From Paraconiothyrium sp. Pb-2020 (taxonomy: Eukaryota > Ascomycota > Dothideomycetes > Pleosporales > Didymosphaeriaceae), in NCBI GenBank assembly GCA_022419385.1, contig JAJUBI010000004.1, forward strand, positions 372,001 through 436,000: a stretch of 64,000 nt of DNA, read 5' to 3'. Position numbers and translations under genes: made by a program. Shown piece by piece: positions 43,307 to 55,518 of this stretch. Numbering within the stretch: the first letter of the stretch is position 1; each line of letters starts with the position of its first letter. The notes beneath the pieces were generated by a model that saw only the letters and a program-made list of their open reading frames with translations, was not told the origin of the DNA and searched no databases.

Positions 43307-44761
43307 ATGGTTGGCGTGATGGTGACGATACAGTGGATATGAGCGACGATACCGACACGGAAAAGGCCCAGGCGTGGCCCGGTCTTATGCATTCTATGGG
43401 AATCTTCTTCATGGCAGAGGCGCGGTAGTAAGCATTATATTGGCTTCTGAAATACCATTCGGTCTCAAGCTCCAAATTCATTCGAAGCATTTACATACAC
43501 AGGTGCCACTCGTATCTTGCCTGTAACCCACAGATCCTAGCGAAGTCTACGACACTCTTCAAACATATCCCCGGCTGACTGATAAAGCTCGCGTGTCCGC
43601 CAATGCACTTGTCTACCTGGATTCCCCTATCACCTCTATGATCCGGAGACTTGGTTTCTGTCCCTTTTATCGCCCACGTCTCTGGCAGACGACCAAGTTT
43701 AAAATGGCCCATCAGGGTTCTGTTCTCTTGTACAAAAAAGAAGCTGTAACTGTCTTGAACCCTAGCATAGGCACGAGTATAGGAATCGGTTTCAAGAAGT
43801 CCTCCCTCGCCTACAATGCTGCCTGACTGGTTTTGAATTGTCTACGTTTATGATGGGTTACCTACAATATGATGGCTATTTGCGGGGTCAGCGACCGGGA
43901 CCACGGGACGCTTTGGAGATGTCTGCACGACGCCGCGCTAAGAGTACCTACACTCTCACCACATGTCGCGCCAGTCAGCCTGCTACGTCGAGCCTCGCAA
44001 TAGATTTCGCTTTGAAGAGCGCAACGGCAGAACGGCAACCCTCTCACCGCAGCCCACGTTCATGAAATGTCGCTGCCATGTGCGGGACACGTATGAGAGC
44101 ATCAAACAGAGGGCGAAAGGGCGCTACTTATTGCTCATGCCACGCTTTGCACCTCCTCCACCTGGAGGAAACCTACCATGATGCCAGTAGCGCCACCCTC
44201 CGCTCCGTTCCTCCACCGTCCGACCCTCCGCCGTATTCGGCGTATTTCCGCGCCCTTGTCCGCGGGGCGCACGCTTAGCCAGCCTGGCGTATGTGTACGC
44301 GAGGCAACGCCAATCAAAACACGCGACACCCCAAACAGGGCCCCTAGATCGATGTTCCATCAGGGATCGCGAGAACGCTTGGTGGTTCGCGAAGGGCAGA
44401 AGGAGCATCGGTTACAGGAACGGACCAGCAGCCCTCCCGCAGCCGGGATTGCTTAAAAGAACCGCACAGAACGTCAGCCTAGTCCCGGCTGTATAGCATC
44501 CCACAGCGTCCCCTTCTTTGTACACTTGTTTGTCGAAGCTTATAGTGTTCTACAAGCAACATTGACGGTTACTTTTCAAAGGCTTTCGTCGATCAATAGC
44601 ACCTTATCCTATACGGGACTTTGCGCGCGAGCATCGGCTCTACTCACCAATCAACCAGCTACTTCCTTGCACGTCTAGTAAGCACATCTCTTTGCAAGCC
44701 ACTGAACTCATATGAGATCCCGTCGCGTCTATTGCGCAAGGACTGAGGGTCCACACAACAA
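43307..44761. other. Intergenic region between RPS28 and an MFS gene
   Basis: A 1.45-kb stretch. Short frames occur on both strands with no recognised domain. It holds the RPS28 3' region and the MFS promoter. No RNA gene or repeat was seen. Confidence 0.4.
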
Positions 44762-46653
44762 ATGCTGATGGCCTTGCAGCACGTACCCAACATGGCAACT
44801 CCGGTCACTTTCTTCGATCCGGCGAGAGAAACCCAAGGCCTAGATGACAAGACTGCCGATGCATACGAGAAAGGCCATGATGCGGATGTTCACTCAGATC
44901 GAGTAAATGCATCGTCAAAGCTGGACATAGAGAAGGGTGTTCAAAGCGCAGCAATATCTACCAACAGCGATGAGAGGACGTTAGGAGGTGATCCCGGGAC
45001 AGAAACAGAACAACAAGATCCTGATTTAGTAGATTGGGATGGACCAGATGATCCTGAAAACCCCTTGAACTGGCCGGCTAGCAAAAAATGGACCCTGATC
45101 GGTGTGTAAAGAAATACTCATTCTCGCTTTCATAATTTACGCTGACTTCGTACCAGGTATCCTGGGAATGGTTACACTGGTCACGTGTGTTTCACCGAGA
45201 CCGCTCCTCTTTCACTGCTCACGCTCGTAGGCCCCTCGCATCCTCATTCTTCGCTCCCGGTGTTCCCCAAGTAATGGCAACCTTTGGCGTAACTTCGAAT
45301 ATCCTCGCCGGACTCGTCGTCTCCATCTACATTCTCGGTTTCGCTATCGGACCACTGATTATTGCTCCCATGTCCGAGATGTACGGTCGTTTCATCACGT
45401 ACAACGTTTGCAATGTCAGTAAACCACCGATTACGAAGTTGATGTATCACAACGGCAGAGAAAAGACATTCTTTTTGTCTGGCTGAGATATATACAAGTT
45501 ACCAATCCTTACTGTTCTGTCTCACACTGACTTTGTGGACGCGCATTAGGTCTTCTTCGTGATCTTTACTATTGCGTGTGCTTTGAGCAACAGCATGGGT
45601 ATGCTTATCGCGTTTCGAATACTAGCAGGAATGGCTGGTGCTGCCCCCTTAACGATCGGAGGTGGAACCATCGCCGACATCTTCCCACAAGAGCAACGCG
45701 CAGGAGCAATGGCCATATGGTCCATGGGTCCGCTGCTAGGCCCTGTCCTGGGCCCCGTTGCTGGCGGATTCTTGGTCAAAGCCAAAGGCTGGCGATGGGT
45801 CTTCTGGATCATCGCCATCTTCGCCGGCTTCTTCGCAATCTGCCTGTACTTATTCGGCCGCGAGACCTACCACCCTACCCTGCTTGCACGCAAGACCAAG
45901 CGTCTCCAAAAAGAAACCGGAAATATGAACCTCCGTTCGAAACTCGACGGCGGGCTACCGCCTCGCGAGATCTTCGCCCGCTCCATCGTCCGTCCCATTA
46001 AGATGCTGATTTTCTCGCCCATCGTACTCCTCATGTCAGTTTATGTCTCTATCAATTACGGCATCATGTACCTCTTCTTCACCACCATGACCTTCGTCTT
46101 CGAGGGCACGTACCACTTCTCGTCTAGCTCTGTTGGTCTCGCCTACCTGGGCATGGGCGTCGGCCTCATTCTAGGTATGGGGTACGTTGGCAAGATGTCA
46201 GACGTCTATATTCGCAAGGCCCAAGCAAGCGGTGGTGCCAAGCCCGAAAATCGTCTCGAGCTTCCTCTCACTGTTCCCGGCGCCATCCTTCTTCCCATCG
46301 GTGTCTTCATTTACGGCTGGACGACGGACAAAGGTGTGCATTGGATTGTGCCCATCATAGGGACGGCGTTCGTCGGTCTCGGAAACCTTACTGGTATGAT
46401 GACTATCCAGACATATTTGGTAGATGCCTTCACTGTGCACGCCGCCTCCGCGATCGCGGCCAACACGGTCCTCCGATCTATTTTCGGCGCCTTCCTCCCG
46501 CTCGCTGGCCTCGATATGTTCGATGCGCTAGGCCTTGGATGGGGTAACTCGTTGCTGGGCTTCATTGCGCTTGCTTTGATCCCTGTACCGTTGTTCTTCC
46601 GCTTCAAAGGCGAGAGTATCCGCACGAACCCGAGATTTCAGGTCGCATTTTAG
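44762..46653 (+). CDS. DHA1-type major facilitator superfamily transporter, about 551 aa
   Basis: A 12-helix drug:H+ antiporter-type transporter of unknown substrate. Exons are 44762-45101, 45157-45184, 45231-45414 and 45550-46653. The introns are 55, 46 and 135 nt; exon 2 is only 28 nt. A hydrophilic N-terminus of about 100 residues ends in the family entry motif DDPENPLNWPASKKW. Helix 2 and motif A follow (GPLIIAPMSEMYGRF), then FRILAGMAGAAPLTIGGGTI, the motif C-type run WSMGPLLGPVLGPVAGGFL, and a central loop with RETYHPTLLARK. The C-terminal half ends SLLGFIALALIPVPLFFRF. The start could also be at the downstream MATPVTFFD (44792). The third intron has donor GTCAGT. Confidence 0.92.
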
Positions 46654-47865
46654 GAAGAGTTTTACAACAAGAACTCGAGCAAGAATAATTAGGGATTGGA
46701 TTTGAGCATTTCAGCGGGCGTAAATAGAAATAGAATGGCCAAAGAGCCAAAGGCATTTGCATTTAGCATCTATGTAATCAGCGACTGCGTTTGAGGTAGT
46801 TCTTCATACCCAATAGCATATACAATAGCTCCTTTTCATAAGTCATACATCCGCGTCATCGAATGTGATGGATAAAGCCACTCGAAACCAGCAAAGCAGG
46901 GTGTTGAAAGACCTCTCTGAGTATTCTAAAGTGGTGGGATCGCACTTTCATACATGAGACTGTGGCCAAGTGAACAAGGAGTATCAAGACTCACGGGTTG
47001 GACGCACCCGCTCCGAAAGTTCGACGATGACTCAGGAACGCAAAGCATACATCCAACGTCCATGAATTAATAGACAAAGACGCGATTCGTTCATTAATGG
47101 CGTTTGTAGCAGACGAACTGTTGCTAGGATACTGAAACGGAAAGCGCCTATAAGACACTGATGAGGCTCGAATCCCAAGCTTGCAATTGAATTTTGCGCC
47201 GCTACACCTTCACTCTTATGTCGCCTTTCACAGCCCAGGCCACATGTAGGGTCATCTCCCCTTACTCCCTCGCGGTTCAACACAGTATAAAGCAACCGGT
47301 GACAGGAAGAAAGAGATGTCTTCCAGTCTATCCAAGCTTTCGCTATTCATAATTGCATATCCACTAAGCAGCTACTAGGTCGGTATAATCTCTTCCCTCC
47401 CCATCCCAACACTAATCCAAGCAAAAGCCCCTGAGGTGTCAATCTAATTCAATCCGGCGTGATCCGATGCCAGCCAGCCAGCCAGCCCCCGAACCCATGC
47501 CGAGCCACGATATACTACCCTGTGTACGCCACCCCACCCTCCTTGTGTAAAGCGCAAGCCAAAGAAAAGCAGCAGAAGTGGAATTACAAAAGATGAAGCC
47601 CAGGACGCCATGATGGGTATCATGCGCGCGACAAGACAGTCTGGTGTTGCGTACGCCCACGCACCGGTCGATTGAGGAAGCAAAAAACGTACTATGCTAA
47701 AGGATGGTATAACGCACGTTCGTGTGCGTAGGAAAAGAAGAAGGGGAGATAGACGCCTGGTGCGCCAACCCAAACGCCTGATAATGCAAAGCTTGCGAGA
47801 CAAAATGCTAAATGCAGAGATGCGAAACAGTATTCAACAACGTACGTCTTCCATGCGAATGTATA
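46654..47865. other. Convergent intergenic region
   Basis: A 1.2-kb stretch lies between the stops of the MFS gene (plus) and ATG1 (minus). It contains a small GCCA repeat (about 47469-47487). A 119-codon minus-strand frame at 47444-47803 is hydrophobic but has no family match and probably lies in the ATG1 3' region. Confidence 0.45.
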
Positions 47866-50800
47866 TCATCGTGCGGTGCCTTGAGAGGAGGGCGAGCTGC
47901 GAGTACCAGAATGAGGTGCAGGCGCACTGGTGATGGATGCGCGTTTTTGCGCCTTTTGCAGCTGCAGCTTCTTCTTCAGTGCCGTGTGCCGAGCCTTCAT
48001 GCCTTCTAAAACTGTTACAAAGTTAGCGCCGTCTGTAAGGATTCCATTGAATTGAACTTACGTTTCTGAATAGCTTGTCGGTCATCGTTCTCAAGGCCGT
48101 CAATCTCTTCACTACCGAGCTTCTGGCTCGAAGACTCGTCCTCGTCTTCGAGAATCGCCTCCAGCATCAAAATGGCGGTCCAATAGTTCAAGTCGCAGCC
48201 CGGAAGATCAACTCCTACAAGCTCGTTTACAGCAGCAGTTCGACTCATTTCAAGGGCACGATCGTACATTAGTTTCTCTGCTGTTACGCCCGTCGTCAAA
48301 AGGATGTTGTCAGCAGAGCCGACCGTAGTCGCAGAACCAGAGGCCGTTGATCGATTATTAGGATGGCTCGGATGGTCGGACGGAAGCAGGATTTGTGCCT
48401 GCTTAAGCTTGCGCGCAACAATTTCTGACTTAATACAGCACTCATTGAATCGATCGCGAAGCCACTTGACCACATCCTGGAAGCGTTCGGTGTTCATGGC
48501 CGCACGGCTGGCGCCTTCGGAAGATGGGCCACGGCCAGTCCGGTTCCAGTAGCTTGCGGTGATGTCCATGGCTTTGTTGAGCACTCCGAGGGCCTTGACG
48601 TAGAGGACTAAAGCTTCTTCAGAGATGACCAGGATGGTGTCTGGAGTCAGGCCATCGTCCTCATCATCTTCAATTTCTTCATTGTTCGGCCGTCTGACAC
48701 CCTTTGCTCCAATGCCTAGGCCCTGATCACTCGGCGCAACCGGTACTAATTGCTTGTACTTTACTTCTGCGAAACCATATACGACGTGGCTAAGCTGAGC
48801 AAGTTGCTCAATCCTCTTGATTATTGATGCATCTTCACTTTTATCTGCGACTTTTCCGCTTTCCCCTACTAATAGGAGACTGCTTTGAGCTGTAGGATAT
48901 ATCGGGAAACCAGCGTAGCCTTGAGGCGGAGACGCACCTTTCATTAACGGTGGTGAAAGTCCAAGGCCTCGTATATTCACCATATTCATAGCCTTGGAAA
49001 GTGCCGAGGTCGCAGTTTCGAAGCTTGGCCGGTAGCGACGTTCATACGAGCCAGTCCGTTGATGCACGGCAGTCTGCTTTTGCTGAATCTGAATTGCTCT
49101 CGATGGAACGGTCGCGCCCGTGGTGGATGTCGGCGAGCCTTGAGTCGTCGCTCGCCGTTTCATTGCGGTCTCTCTAGTAATTTTGCGATCCCTTGTCGTT
49201 TGCGGGCTTGCTGCTATCTCGTCCGCCAGTGCATCGATTTCCACTCGTCGTTTCTCGACGAAAACGAATCCTTCGTCAATAGCAGTATCTTGAGCAGCCC
49301 GCTCTGCTGCTTCCCTCATAGCGACTTCGGGTCGCTGCGGCATACGCTCACGTTCGAGGTGCTCCTTCAGACCGGAGGGCGGAGGCAGGACCTCGTCGCG
49401 GGAAACGCGGCGCCTGGTTCCCGTGTATGAGGGGTCAACAACTTGGTCGTGAAGAGTGGCCGGACGGACCGGCGCAGTAGCAGCATTGGTGAGACTAGGT
49501 CGTCGTTGTTCGCGTTGCGAGGGATGTTGTTCAACCGGCGATTGCGGAGTGTTGCTCAATCGACGAGCGGCTGAAGTAGGCCGGAGCGGAGCCGCCGCGA
49601 ACTGACCAGAAGTTGGCCGAGAGGTAGGTCGCGACGGTGGTGTACTGCCATAGTTGGTACCTCTGGGTGATTGTGAATACGGACTTTCTGAAGCTCGTCG
49701 ATCCAGTTCAGTAGGCATCTTTGGCGCTCGCTTAGGTTCTGCGATCGGCTCTGGCGCGATAGATTGCGACGCCGATTGCGGGAGATCTTCATCGATTAAA
49801 CCAGGAATCTCATCACGAATGACCGGATCGGAGAAAAAGCTTTCGTAGGACATGCGCTCCAGAGGTTGGCGCTTCAGTAAGGCGCGGATGAGGTTTTTCA
49901 TTGCCCTACTAGCGACAAGACCTTCTGAAAATCGGATTTGGTCTTTCCGATCTTCGATTTTTTTGAGAAGCTCGACGTGGTTGTTTGCCCGGAATGGTGG
50001 CCGCGCACACATCATCTCAAAGAGAACCGTGCCTACAGACCACAGATCAGCCTTTGCATCGTATTTCTCGTATCGCAGAATTTCCGGTGCCATGTAAAGC
50101 GGCGAGCCGCAGAGCGTCTCAGCGAGGGAAGTGTTTGGTAGTATTCTGGCGAATCCGAAATCAGCGATCTTGAGCATGGGAAGAGATTCTACACCAGCGG
50201 CAGGGATCAACGAATTAGCGGAGGCGGCCAGAGGCATGCGATCGAGTATGCCACTTTGGGAGTAGAACATAGATGACGGATTTAGAAGTAGATTTTGCGG
50301 TTTCAGATCACGATGGATGTAGTTCTTAGACCGGAGAAACTCCAGGGCACTGGCCGTTTGTTTCGCAAAGTGTCGAACGATTACTTCGTTCAGCCCTCCC
50401 ACTTCAGGATTCGGATATTTTTCAATCATGCGCTGGGTCGATGGGTGATTAACAAGATCGGCACGTTTCTTGATGAAAGATGATAGGTCCCCCAGCTCAC
50501 AGAATTCCATTATTATATGCATGCGCGAGGGCGTCTCATGGCAATCGATCAAGGCAACGACGTGTGGATGAAGCAGGCTGCGCAGAATGGAGATCTCGGA
50601 TGCGAGGTTGTCCTTGAGCTTCTTATTCAGCTTGCTCATGTTGACAGACTTGATGGCGACGGATTGACGCTTTTCCTATAAAATAAGTGTGGTCAGCACT
50701 TTGTCATTTCAAAGCTACAAGGAAAACGATCAGGCAGACGCTCCACATGCCTTGCACCAAGGGACGATATGAAAGAGGGGTTTCGTACGACATGAATGCC

Positions 50801-50938
50801 GCGATAGACCTCCGCAAAGCTGCCTTTGCCGATGTGTTCAAGCCGTTTGAAGTCGCCAATCATGTCGGACGAGGAAGAGGACTGGCTCGCAGGAGCTGGC
50901 CTGCGTGAGCGCAGCTGGTTGTGGGAAGGAGTTGCCAT
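47866..50938 (-). CDS. ATG1: Serine/threonine-protein kinase ATG1, 969 aa
   Basis: Atg1 (ULK) kinase starts autophagy and the Cvt pathway with Atg13 and Atg17. Exons are 50938-50789, 50675-48062 and 48011-47866, with introns of 113 and 50 nt. The kinase domain has the Gly loop HIGKGSFAEVYRG (~residues 33-41), the catalytic Lys59 in VAIKS, and the Atg1-typical MSKLNKKLKDNLASEISIL. HRD is at ~173 (YIHRDLKPQN), DFG at ~222 (IADFGFARI) and the APE motif in YMAPEILRYEKYDAKADLW. A long disordered Ser/Pro/Arg-rich linker follows. The C-terminal helical region that binds Atg13 begins around SEDASIIKRIEQLAQLSHVV. The last intron is required to reach the conserved-looking basic helix LLEGMKARHTALKKKLQLQ. 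Complete and of normal length. Confidence 0.96.
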
Positions 50939-53157
50939 GATGGCGTCGCTGGGCGACCAGCGTGGTCTCGAGCCCTCTCTTGCAGTATCCGACTCGCGTT
51001 AACTACCGTCGAAGATGCGGATATAGGTTCGGTGCAAGGACGTTGCACATGAAGTTGCAGTGGCGAGGAGGAAGGAGGGTCGAGGTCACGGCGGTTGTGT
51101 GGTGGTAGTAGCACTGTCGTACACAGGGCAAGGAAGTCGGATGGACCGTAGGAAGCACGACGTAGGGTGGTGGGAGGTGGGAGGAAGCAGGCTGCTGCGA
51201 GGCTCGAGGGAGAAGACGGCGATGGAAGTGAAGGCCTGAGGTTCCAGGCACAGGCGCAGGCCCAAGGTGTGATAGGTGCAGAGGATGGCGAGCGAGGGTG
51301 GCAGGCAGCTGTAGCGGAACAGCTCGCCGAGGCGCTGCAGGCAGGTAGGAGGAAGGTCGCGGGGCGGGGCGACTAGGGCTTCCACAGGCGCAACGATGGA
51401 GGAAAGATAGGAAAGAAGCGAAGAGGAAGTAGGGTTCGCAGTGGACGACGACAAGCAGCGCCGGGCGCGTTGTTGGGTGAGCACTGCGAGTCACACTGGG
51501 ATAGCTAAGAGGCCGCCGATGCCGAAGACGGCTAGCCGGGGCGCGCCGATAATGATAAGGAACAGATGCCTACAGTGTACGCGAGCAGCAGCATGCGCCA
51601 TGAGCATACACAGGACATACAGCACACGTCTCCGCCCAGCGCAGCCTGCCCCTTCGCCCACCCACGAGGCTGGCTGCGCGCCCGCTGCAGGCGTCACGCC
51701 GAGTCGCCGTCGCGGGCGGTGCTGCTGCCCATGGTCGCGATGCAGCGCACCCGTGGGCCTCCTCACTGCGCGTGGCGGGGGCCCCTCAATCGGGACGGTC
51801 ATATGACTTCTCATGACGACGTGCGCCCGCCTGTCATTTCCCAAACACGCATCAAAAGACCCAGCCAGCGGCTGCCCTTGGATGCGCCCTAGCCGACCGC
51901 TTCGACCTGTCTCCAGACGTGAGCACAGCACGACTGCGCCAATCGCGCCGGAACCCGCTCCAGGGCAGACGCATCCCCTCCCCCGCCCCCCCTCCTGCGG
52001 ACGGCTGTCGGTCGCCGTGCCCTGCATGCAACTCGATAACGGCGGCGTGGAGCAATATCAAACAGGTCCAGCCAGCCGCCCAAACCACTCTCCGCGCAGA
52101 CAGGAGAGAGACCGAAAGCCACCTGATCGCCACAGCCCCTCACCACCTCCAGAGGGCAGGTAGTCCGTCTCACAGCGCGTCGGTACACCTGCTTGCTAAT
52201 ACTGCCTCCAAACTTCGCGTCATGTGTCGCGCGCATGGCCAACATGCTCCGCAAAATGGCGCGCTTTGAGCTGTTTTCGGGCCAATTCTGCGCTGAGGCT
52301 CAAGTGCATGCCGTCCTGTCTCGCTGCGCCTCGCGCGTGATTTGCTTATGTCCGTACTCGTCGCAGGCAGGAGGCATGCCAGTTGACATGTACACATGTA
52401 CATGTTCAAAACGGACTGCGATTCCTCGCCTCATGCTAATGCTTCTCAAGTGCTCCCTCTTTCCACTTCTGCCTGTGTTGCAAAATGCTCACGAGGTCCC
52501 TCCGCACGCCTTTGGGCATAATACCAGTAGTATACAAGCGAAGATTGGTAGGAAGGTTGGCAACTCTAGCCTTCCATACTTCGCCTGATTGAGACTGCGA
52601 TTCGCCAAGGGCTGCGCAGGATCAGCGAATGACGTGAACGCGATCTTTTTACTCTTATACCTAGATACAAGTGGAAAACAGACATAGGCAGCACACGTAG
52701 GAAATTGTAGAAAGCTTTCGTCAGCGAGTACGATGGAGAAGTCCACTACCGCCTAACACAATAACGGCACGATCGCAAGACCTAGGCCATATATCACAAG
52801 CAGCCGGATCTCATTCACAGTTCTGCCATTACAAAACGCAACAATTGACCTCAGGTGGCTCGTAAGGCAACATCATGTAACACACAACAAGTCGTTTAAC
52901 AAATGCGTACATTGCGTCTCCTTGCGTTGATAATACATAGGTATCCTACACACCTTCGCAAGTGGATCGTGAAGGCGTCTTTTCTGCGCGAATCCATAGC
53001 GCACGCGTTGACCTGTCAAGCACCTGGTTATCCACAGTCAGTAATCTGGCCGCCGAGCAAAACATGTCCAAATCTTCTTGTTAATTTCTCCCCTTCTGAA
53101 CAGGTCTCCCAGCTGTGGAACTCGACTTCAACCCCGAGCGCGGATCTTTAACAGATC
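50939..53157. other. Long GC-rich region upstream of ATG1
   Basis: A 2.2-kb stretch upstream of ATG1. It is notably GC-rich between about 51400 and 52250, which makes long chance frames on both strands (up to about 178 codons) without any recognised domain. It includes the ATG1 promoter and leader. No supported gene, RNA or repeat was found. Confidence 0.4.
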
Positions 53158-53543
53158 CTAGCCCTGCACATCCCTAACACCCGCCTCTTCATACATCTCC
53201 AATTGTCTCCTTCCTCTCCTTAGCAAATACTCGATGGTGCCAAAGTCCTTCCTGTCCACGGCGCGATGCTTGTGGAACTCGGTTCTACTTACAGTCAGCA
53301 CCATCACTCTCGTGCCAATACATTGGCGACCCAAGAAGAGAACAACTTACCGAGCCAGAACCCTAAAATGTTCGCGATTTGCCTGTGAAACACATGAGCA
53401 CACATTGGCCCCAACGCACAATCGACTACGAGTACACCTAGCATATCGTCTGGAACACTCACAGCAGGTTTCGCCTTCGCGGCCCTCAAGCACTGCCGAT
53501 ACAGGCTCAAGACATCCCTCTGCAAGCCCGATAATCTTGCCAT
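53158..53543 (-). CDS. SDH6: Succinate dehydrogenase assembly factor 1 (SDHAF1/Sdh6), LYR protein, 79 aa
   Basis: A mitochondrial matrix LYR-motif protein that helps insert and protect iron-sulphur clusters in the SDHB subunit of complex II. Exons are 53543-53463, 53382-53351 and 53284-53158, with introns of 80 and 66 nt (donors GTGAGT and GTAAGT). Exon 1 reads MARLSGLQRDVLSLYRQCLR with Leu14-Tyr15-Arg16 as the LYR motif. The 32-nt exon 2 gives ANREHFRVLAR, and exon 3 gives TEFHKHRAVDRKDFGTIEYL, then LRRGRRQLEMYEEAGVRDV. The order, length and spacing match the family throughout. The ATG at 53543 gives the conserved N-terminus, although the frame is open further upstream. Confidence 0.92.
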
Positions 53544-54466
53544 GATATCCCAGCTTCCGCACTGTGCTCGTCCGCTCACTCGCGTGATGACATGGATGAA
53601 ACGCACGTTCGAAGTGACGAGATCTTCTCGAGCTGGCGTGTGCGGTGGCACCAACGCAGCCCTACCCGCAAGCAAGGACCGTGCTTGCGGAAAGCCCTCG
53701 TGCCGAGTGAAGCTAGTGGCATCCACTGCGAGTTAATCGCAACGTCGATTGCGCGTTTCTATACGTGTCCGTGGTGCCATGAAGATGACCATGCGAGACG
53801 GCATGCATGTGAAGGCGGGTCGCTACGGCGGCGCAGGAGCAGCTTCTTCGGGCCAGCGGCACCGTGTCTGCACGCCCCGCCAACGTACATATTGCCAACG
53901 CATCGCACTTCGAGAGCCTCCTGCGGTACACTTGTATATGTGTAGGTGTCGCCGCCCGTCTTCGGACCGCAGTGGGCCTCTGCACGCATCTGTTGCGAGC
54001 GGTGCGCTACAGGGACGCGAAGATTGGTCGATTGGCTGGCGGCAAAGCTGTATCAGCCGTCCACAGGGGAGGAAGGGTGTATGTATCTTGCTCTACACGA
54101 CGACTAAGACATGCATCAGATGAAGAAAGCCTTACGACAACAGAGTAAACATGAGAAACACGCAACGACATAACAGTATATTAGAAGATATGAGCGAGGT
54201 TCACTATGAAATAAGACAACAGCGAGGCAAGGGTTGGCAAAATGCAAAGAAAGAGAAGGCGCAGAGAATGCCCCCGCGCTGCAGGGTGGTCGAGTAAGCC
54301 AAGGAGTGGAGAGGGGAGAATACCAGAGATGAAAGAATGGCTGAAAGCTGGAAGAATGAGAAGTGAACTATGGTTTAGGAGATCATCGGTCGTTCTTGGA
54401 TCACGACACAGAATCCTTCCTCGCAGAACGTGCAGCTTCGCGGTACGCTCGTTCTGCCCACGGCTG
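53544..54466. other. Intergenic region without a recognised gene
   Basis: A 923-bp stretch upstream of SDH6 and downstream of a disordered-protein gene. Frames up to about 124 codons occur on both strands, but none has a domain I recognise. Confidence 0.4.
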
Positions 54467-55518
54467 TTAATTAGCCGGGAAATGTGCGTCGGCACCCTCG
54501 AGCGCCTTCGTTCTCTCTGGTTGTCCCACGTCATAAAGGAAGTTGGGCGACCAAGGATTTGGCGAGAGTGGTCCCTGGCCATCCCTGTGCTCTTCATCTG
54601 TCTGTTGCGAATGGTGTGATGGAGTATAGCTTTGCGGCAAGTACGGCGTAGGAGTGACGCTACGGCCTCCTTCATCGATTTCATCGTCGCCATCAATCTC
54701 GTCGCCAGCGCTGTCATCGTTTGAAGTGTCGGATGTTCGATGTCTTCGATCTGCCGTGCCAACCGAACTACGGGATCCTGTGGCTAATTTTGTCAGCGGG
54801 TACGCCATAAGTCGGTATTAGACTGAGCTGCGCAAGAGGCCGTGAATGTAGCGTTCGAAAATCGCCACGTAGCCAGAAAATGAATGTTCAGGGGGGGTCG
54901 AAAGGATCATCACTGAAAACGCCCTTGCCCAGAGGACCCGAGTCAACATCGTATATTCTCCGATGTATCATGATGGAGCACCGTCAATCGGAGCAACTTG
55001 ACTCGGATTCTCCAGGGTCCGTCCGATTGCATGAGAGTGCAAAAGCCAGGACGGAAAGGTGGCGGACTTAGGGGTAGTGATGCGACGTCAGGAAAAAGGA
55101 ACGTACCTTGCTTCTGTCTTCGTACCCTCTGGCCCTTCCCCTCCCTTATTTTACGAACTTGAGCCAGGTCGAAAATCTGTATGTACGACCCGCGATGAGG
55201 TTGGGTCGGAGTTGGAGTTGCAGGCGATCTGCTAGGCACCATGTATTCGGTCACGACGGCGTCTGCATTGGAGAACAGTTCGGCTCGCTTCATGATCTGA
55301 AGGGGATCTTGGGTAGTATCTTCTCCCTCGCTGAGGTCAAGAGAGTGAGGGCGGGGTTCAGATTCCCTTCGATCCCAGAACGCCGCCCCCACAGCCGCGA
55401 AGTCGGTCTCGGCACGTGCATTCGCCTGCGCATCCGGCGATGGATCCCGAGCGGTATGTTGGGTGCGGACTTGGAATCTGTCCAAGTCGAAAGCAGAGTC
55501 TAATGATCTTGGAGACAT
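54467..55518 (-). CDS. Putative disordered protein of unknown function, about 240 aa
   Basis: I do not recognise a family. The model joins 55518-55107 to 54777-54467 through a 329-nt intron (donor GTACGT, acceptor GCCACAG), phase 1. Exon 1 starts MSPRSLDSAFDLDRFQVRTQ and is polar, with one folded-looking stretch (RGSYIQIFDLAQVRKIREGK, then GQRVRRQKQ). Exon 2 is Ser/Asp/Glu/Pro-rich (GDEIDGDDEIDEGG, LSPNPWSPNFLYDVGQP). The joined frame is consistent and both splice sites are good. However, the intron is several times longer than usual here, so a missed internal exon or an alternative 3' end is possible. Hydrophobic frames just upstream on the same strand (55500-55691) might belong to it as a membrane part, which I cannot resolve. 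Confidence 0.5.

Noticed and set aside
47469..47487. GCCA tandem repeat
   Set aside because: A four- to five-unit microsatellite in a 3' region; too short to be informative.
51491..52027. 178-codon minus-strand frame and similar plus-strand frames at 51441-52269
   Set aside because: They lie in very GC-rich DNA where stops are rare on all frames; no family motif, splice structure or start context supports them.
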